NCBI GenBank assembly: GCA_023416195.1
Contig: JAEZID010000562.1
Span: forward strand, 1-9,512
Direction: 5' to 3'
Source of the DNA: Pseudomonadota bacterium
Lineage (GTDB): Bacteria; Pseudomonadota; Alphaproteobacteria; Azospirillales; Azospirillaceae
DNA: 9,512 nucleotides
Made by a program: the position numbers and the translations under genes. Positions 6,857 through 9,512 of the stretch are shown piece by piece. Under the pieces are notes generated by a model, which saw only the letters and a list, made by a program, of their open reading frames with translations, searched no databases and was not told the origin of the DNA. Position 1 is the first letter of the stretch. Each line of letters opens with the position of its first letter.

Positions 6857-7369
6857 TTGAGCAAGTTCGGGGTCGAGCTGGAAGTCCACATCGCGTCGTT
6901 GCGCCGCTACGCGCGCGCGCTGCTGCGCAACAACCGGGCGGACGCCGAGGATCTGGTGCAGGAGGCGTTGACGCGCGCGGTGGCGCGCTCCGACACCTTC
7001 AAGGCGGGGACGAACCTGCGGGCGTGGCTTTTCACCATCCTGCACAACGTCCACGTCAATCAGGTCCGTTCCAAGGCCGCGCGTCCCGACGAGGTCGATG
7101 TCGATGCGGTCGAGTCGAAGCTGGTCTCCCCGGCTCGGCAGGAGGAGCGCGTCGAACTGCGCGAGATGATGCGCGCGGTGGACGAACTGCCCGAGGAGCA
7201 GCGCAAGGTGCTTCTGCTGGTGGCGCTTGAGGGCCTGAAATACGAGGAAGTCGCCGAGATGCTCGGCGTTCCGATCGGGACCGTCATGTCGCGCCTCTCG
7301 CGGGCGCGCGAGGCGGTCAGGGCGAAGCTGGCGAACGAGGGCTCCGTGACCCTCAGGCGGGTGAAGTGA
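6857..7369 (+). CDS. ECF-family RNA polymerase sigma factor
   Basis: 170 residues. The sigma-2 region is near residues 10-75 (LRRYARALLRNNRADAEDLV, then TNLRAWLFTILHNVHVNQVR) and binds core polymerase and the -10 box. The sigma-4 region is near 112-160 (LPEEQRKVLLLVALEGLKYE, then EVAEMLGVPIGTVMSRLSRA), a helix-turn-helix for the -35 box. There is no sigma-3, as expected for ECF sigmas. The start is taken as TTG at 6857 because MSKFGVELEVHIASLRRYAR aligns with usual ECF starts; no in-frame ATG or GTG lies between it and the stop at 6782. The local Shine-Dalgarno is weak. A perfect AAGGAG sits far upstream at 6806-6811, with a small hairpin (6814-6829) between, so initiation may be unusual or weak. 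The stop overlaps the anti-sigma start, so the pair should be co-translated. It probably directs a stress or envelope regulon. Confidence 0.93.
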   Translation: MSKFGVELEVHIASLRRYARALLRNNRADAEDLVQEALTRAVARSDTFKAGTNLRAWLFTILHNVHVNQVRSKAARPDEVDVDAVESKLVSPARQEERVELREMMRAVDELPEEQRKVLLLVALEGLKYEEVAEMLGVPIGTVMSRLSRAREAVRAKLANEGSVTLRRVK

Positions 7370-8289
7370 TGAACGCGCATCGTGTGACCGACGACGAACT
7401 GCATGCCTATGTGGACGGCCAACTGGCGCCGGAGCGGCGGCTCGTCGTCGAGCGGTGGTTGGCCGACGACCCCGACGCCGCGCGCCGGGCGGAGGACTAC
7501 CGCACCCAGGCCGCGCTGCTGCACGAGATTTTCGATCCCATCCTGCGCGAACCCGCCAGCGACCCGGTGCACGATCTGACCGAAAAGCTGCGCGGCCGCA
7601 TCGCCGGCAACGACAACGTTCCGGCCTGGCACGCAAAGCCGTGGGTCCGCATGGCCGCCGCCGTCATGCTGGTGGTCGTGGGCGCCGGCGGCGGCTGGTT
7701 CGGCCGAGGCGCGGTCCACAACGTGCCCGCCGTCCAGGAACGCCAGTCGCTCGCCACCTTCGCCCATGAAGCCTCCCAGGCCCACCGCTTCTACACCTCC
7801 GACGAACGGTTCCAGGTGGAACTGGGCGCCGACAACCAGGACGAACTGAACAGCTGGCTGTCCAAGCGCGTGGGCCGCGAGGTGTTCGGCCCGAACCTGG
7901 ACAAGGTCGGCTACCGCCTGATCGGCGGCCGCTCGCTGCCGACCGACCTCGGGGCCGGCGCGCAGTACATGTACATCAACGACCAGAACAAGCGGATCAC
8001 GCTGTTCGTCGGCGCCCCCCAGGCCGGCAACCCGTCCAAGTTCAGCTTCACCCAGAACGGCGACGTGGCGACCTTCTACTGGGTCGAAGGCTCGCTCGCC
8101 TACGCGCTGGCCGGCCGCCTGTCCAAGGAAGAACTGCTGGGCATCGCCGAAGCCGTCTACAACGACGTCAAGGCCGGTCCCCCGCGCCGTGAACAGCCGC
8201 AGCCCGAGGAGCAGCAGAACCAGCCCCACGAGCAGCAGCAGAACGGCGTCCAGCCGGTCAGCGACACGCAGAAGCCGAAGGACAGCTGA
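7369..8289 (+). CDS. Membrane-anchored anti-sigma factor, RsiW-like
   Basis: 306 residues from the ATG in the TGATG overlap with the sigma gene; a GTG one codon earlier (7366) is the alternative. Residues 5-55 (RVTDDELHAYVDGQLAPERR, then VERWLADDPDAARRAEDYR) match the cytoplasmic sigma-binding domain of RsiW/ChrR-type anti-sigmas. No HxxxCxxC zinc motif is present. One membrane segment lies near 93-114 (VRMAAAVMLVVVGAGGGWFG). The remaining roughly 190 residues would be periplasmic, with a conserved-looking core (about 195-265: AGAQYMYIND, FYWVEGSLAYALAGRLSKEE) and a disordered tail rich in Gln, Pro and Glu (about 272-306). It should hold the ECF sigma at the membrane until a signal releases it. 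The signal is not visible; the lack of a zinc motif argues against a zinc/thiol sensor. Confidence 0.9.
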   Translation: MNAHRVTDDELHAYVDGQLAPERRLVVERWLADDPDAARRAEDYRTQAALLHEIFDPILREPASDPVHDLTEKLRGRIAGNDNVPAWHAKPWVRMAAAVMLVVVGAGGGWFGRGAVHNVPAVQERQSLATFAHEASQAHRFYTSDERFQVELGADNQDELNSWLSKRVGREVFGPNLDKVGYRLIGGRSLPTDLGAGAQYMYINDQNKRITLFVGAPQAGNPSKFSFTQNGDVATFYWVEGSLAYALAGRLSKEELLGIAEAVYNDVKAGPPRREQPQPEEQQNQPHEQQQNGVQPVSDTQKPKDS

Positions 8290-8296
8290 GGATAAA

Positions 8297-8348
8297 GCGA
8301 GGGGCGCCACCCCTCGCGCTCCCCGCCAAGGGCCGATGTGGCCCTTGG
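8297..8348 (+). terminator. Two adjacent perfect hairpins after the anti-sigma gene
   Basis: Hairpin 1: GCGAGGGG (8297-8304), a five-base loop, then CCCCTCGC (8310-8317). Hairpin 2: CCAAGGGCC (8326-8334), a five-base loop, then GGCCCTTGG (8340-8348). Both stems are perfect and they begin 7 bp after the anti-sigma stop. Neither is followed at once by a T-run (the nearest is CCTTTTG at about 8357-8363). They may be weak terminators or mRNA 3'-end stabilisers. Confidence 0.55.
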
Positions 8349-8622
8349 AACCCAGGCCTTTTGATACCCCTGAAGACCAAGCAATCCACGCTCACCAACT
8401 TCAAATCGACTATGCAGGCAATTGGGCGCTCATCCAAAATAGCACAAAATTACTGTGAGCAATTGCCCGAAAGCTTATCTTAAAGAGCGAAGACGGCTTC
8501 GGTTCCTCGGCTGAATTTATCGCCTAGTCTGCAACGGTCAATCATCCACGGAGACTTCCGTCTGCACGCCAAGAGCGCTAAAATGGCGAAAGCTTCTTAT
8601 ACAGCGCATTGGATGGAAGGCC
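8349..8622. other. AT-rich intergenic stretch at a composition boundary
   Basis: Here the sequence changes from very GC-rich to AT-rich, and the AT-rich character continues through the caspase-like gene. No coding sequence was recognised on either strand. It contains an inverted repeat GGCAATTG (8418-8425) / CAATTGCC (8461-8468, approximate) and must hold the promoter of the next gene. No tRNA end or integrase was seen. Confidence 0.5.
8556..8584 (+). promoter_or_regulatory. Weak candidate promoter for the caspase-like gene
   Basis: TTCCGT (8556-8561), a 17-bp spacer, and TAAAAT (8579-8584), which matches the -10 consensus at five of six positions; the -35 match is poor. TATACA at 8598-8603 is a second possible -10 box. 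This is a pattern match only. Confidence 0.25.
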
Positions 8623-9512
8623 ATGAGCAAGTCGGCGATTCTTATCGGCAATATTAACTACCGTAGCTTGTCTACGCTTGAGTGCTGCCGTGATGACGTA
8701 CTCGCTATTAAGCAGCTTTTGGAGGCAACGGAAAAATATGATGAAATTTCTGTCATAGTGGATGCTGATGCGGATGCGATGAAATCGCACATTCGTAGCA
8801 TTGTCGATAAAAATCAATCGACAGAGGAGTTGTTTTTCTATTTTACTGGACATGGTTACCACAACGATTCTGATTTTTTCTTTTGCTCCACTAATTTTGA
8901 TGTAAAAAGGCCAAATGAAACTGGTTTGTCAACAACAGAATTACATACTATACTAAGGCTTTCTAATGCAAACTTGGTTGTAAAGGTTGTTGATGCATGC
9001 AATTCTGGCACTGTACTGGTTAAATCGGAGGATAGGTGGGCTGTACAAAGCAAGGATGGCTTCAAAAATCTTATCCAAATTGCTTCTTGTCTGGATAATC
9101 AAAATTCATTGACCGGTAATCCTCTTAGTTTGTTTACTAAAAAATTCCGAAATGCGGCGCTTCGTAAATCTGAAGGTACGGTTTATTATACGGACATTAT
9201 AAGCACCCTCCGGGATGAATTTATTGATAACAGCTCTCAGACGCCATTTTTTGTATCCCAGCATACGGGGCGGGAGACGTTCGTAGATGATGCTAAGCTT
9301 TTAGATGGTCTGCGTGAGAAGATGGAACAAGTCCACGCAGTTACAGTTGGTCACGCTCAAACCGTACAGGAGTTGGTGTTGCAGCCGGCCACACTATTGG
9401 AACGACTCAGAGCTGTCGACTCCAAGCTGGTAAAACCTGACCTAATGAATAAAGCTATTGGAAGCTTTTTTGATCGCCTTATCCAGAACGTAACGACTGG
9501 TGAATTTTCTGA
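8623..9512 (+). CDS. Caspase-like (metacaspase/C14-type) cysteine protease, 5' part
   Basis: The frame is open from ATG 8623 to the window end (296 codons, no stop), so the 3' end is missing. MSKSAILIGNINY is the usual first beta-strand of prokaryotic caspase-like domains and supports this start; GGATGGAAGG just upstream gives a ribosome site. The catalytic His is H77 in FFYFTGHGYH and the catalytic Cys is C126 in VVDACNSG, both in the standard caspase context, so the dyad is intact. An acidic residue precedes the Cys (D124), as in caspases and metacaspases. The caspase fold ends near residue 215 (TPFFVSQHTGRE). The rest (about 220-296) looks helical and is not recognised; it may be a linker to another domain. 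Base composition and codon use are far more AT-rich than upstream genes, suggesting transfer. Such proteases are often effectors in bacterial cell-death defence; that role here is inference, and no partner is visible. Confidence 0.85.
   Translation, partial: MSKSAILIGNINYRSLSTLECCRDDVLAIKQLLEATEKYDEISVIVDADADAMKSHIRSIVDKNQSTEELFFYFTGHGYHNDSDFFFCSTNFDVKRPNETGLSTTELHTILRLSNANLVVKVVDACNSGTVLVKSEDRWAVQSKDGFKNLIQIASCLDNQNSLTGNPLSLFTKKFRNAALRKSEGTVYYTDIISTLRDEFIDNSSQTPFFVSQHTGRETFVDDAKLLDGLREKMEQVHAVTVGHAQTVQELVLQPATLLERLRAVDSKLVKPDLMNKAIGSFFDRLIQNVTTGEFS

Noticed and set aside
6173..7636. Minus-strand open frame of 487 codons
   Set aside because: It runs antisense through the sigma and anti-sigma genes, and its translation is low-complexity and unrecognisable. 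Only fragments near 6202-6450 on this strand reflect a real IS3 remnant, mostly in another frame.
7060..8310. Minus-strand open frame of 416 codons
   Set aside because: It is antisense to well-supported sigma/anti-sigma genes and arises from their third-position GC bias.
8468..8595. Direct repeat CGAAAGCTT at 8468-8476 and 8587-8595 as possible attachment sites
   Set aside because: Nine bases is short enough to occur by chance, both copies lie on the same side of the island edge, and no integrase is seen.
8578..9065. Two minus-strand ORFs of 94 and 69 codons
   Set aside because: They are antisense to the caspase-like reading frame, which has both catalytic motifs; neither antisense product is recognisable.

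Overview
The window looks like chromosome or chromid DNA from a GC-rich alphaproteobacterium. Azospirillum or a close relative fits best, judging from the very high GC, the third-position bias and the style of the PrpE and ECF sigma proteins. That assignment is inference. Both edges cut genes: the left edge enters an acyl-CoA (propionyl-CoA) synthetase, and the right edge leaves inside a caspase-like protease.

Layout. (1) 1-666: the 3' part of a prpE-type acyl-CoA synthetase, closed by a strong intrinsic terminator (689-723). (2) 722-1018 (minus): a small KfrA_N-like DNA-binding/coiled-coil protein, convergent with prpE. (3) 1260-1732 (plus): a decayed C-terminal part of a type III Res-like helicase/nuclease, spread over three frames. 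Its last frameshift is explained by a 22-bp tandem duplication. (4) 1810-6021 (minus): a very large type IIG-like restriction-modification gene (PD-(D/E)xK nuclease, N6-adenine methyltransferase, target recognition domain). It is cut into 771- and 629-codon ORFs by one in-frame TAG; the second ORF starts in the same frame two codons later. (5) 6022-6856: a gene-poor stretch with an internally deleted IS3-family remnant (about 6211-6511, minus), three 16-bp direct repeats at an exact 20-bp period (6573-6628), a nested hairpin (6648-6688) and an ECF/EcfG-like promoter (6714-6739). (6) 6857-8289 (plus): an ECF sigma factor gene overlapping a membrane-anchored RsiW-like anti-sigma gene, followed by two perfect hairpins. 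(7) From about 8350 the base composition drops sharply. At 8623 an AT-rich gene begins that encodes a metacaspase/caspase-like (C14-type) protease with an intact His/Cys dyad, running off the window.

Reading. Housekeeping or regulatory genes (prpE, sigma/anti-sigma) flank a stretch of defence-type genes in decay: a restriction-modification gene with a stop in its methyltransferase domain, a broken helicase/nuclease and a dead IS. The AT-rich caspase-like gene at the right edge is probably the first gene of a separately acquired module. Bacterial caspase-like proteases are often effectors of abortive-infection systems, so the sequence beyond 9512 is the most promising place for an undescribed system.
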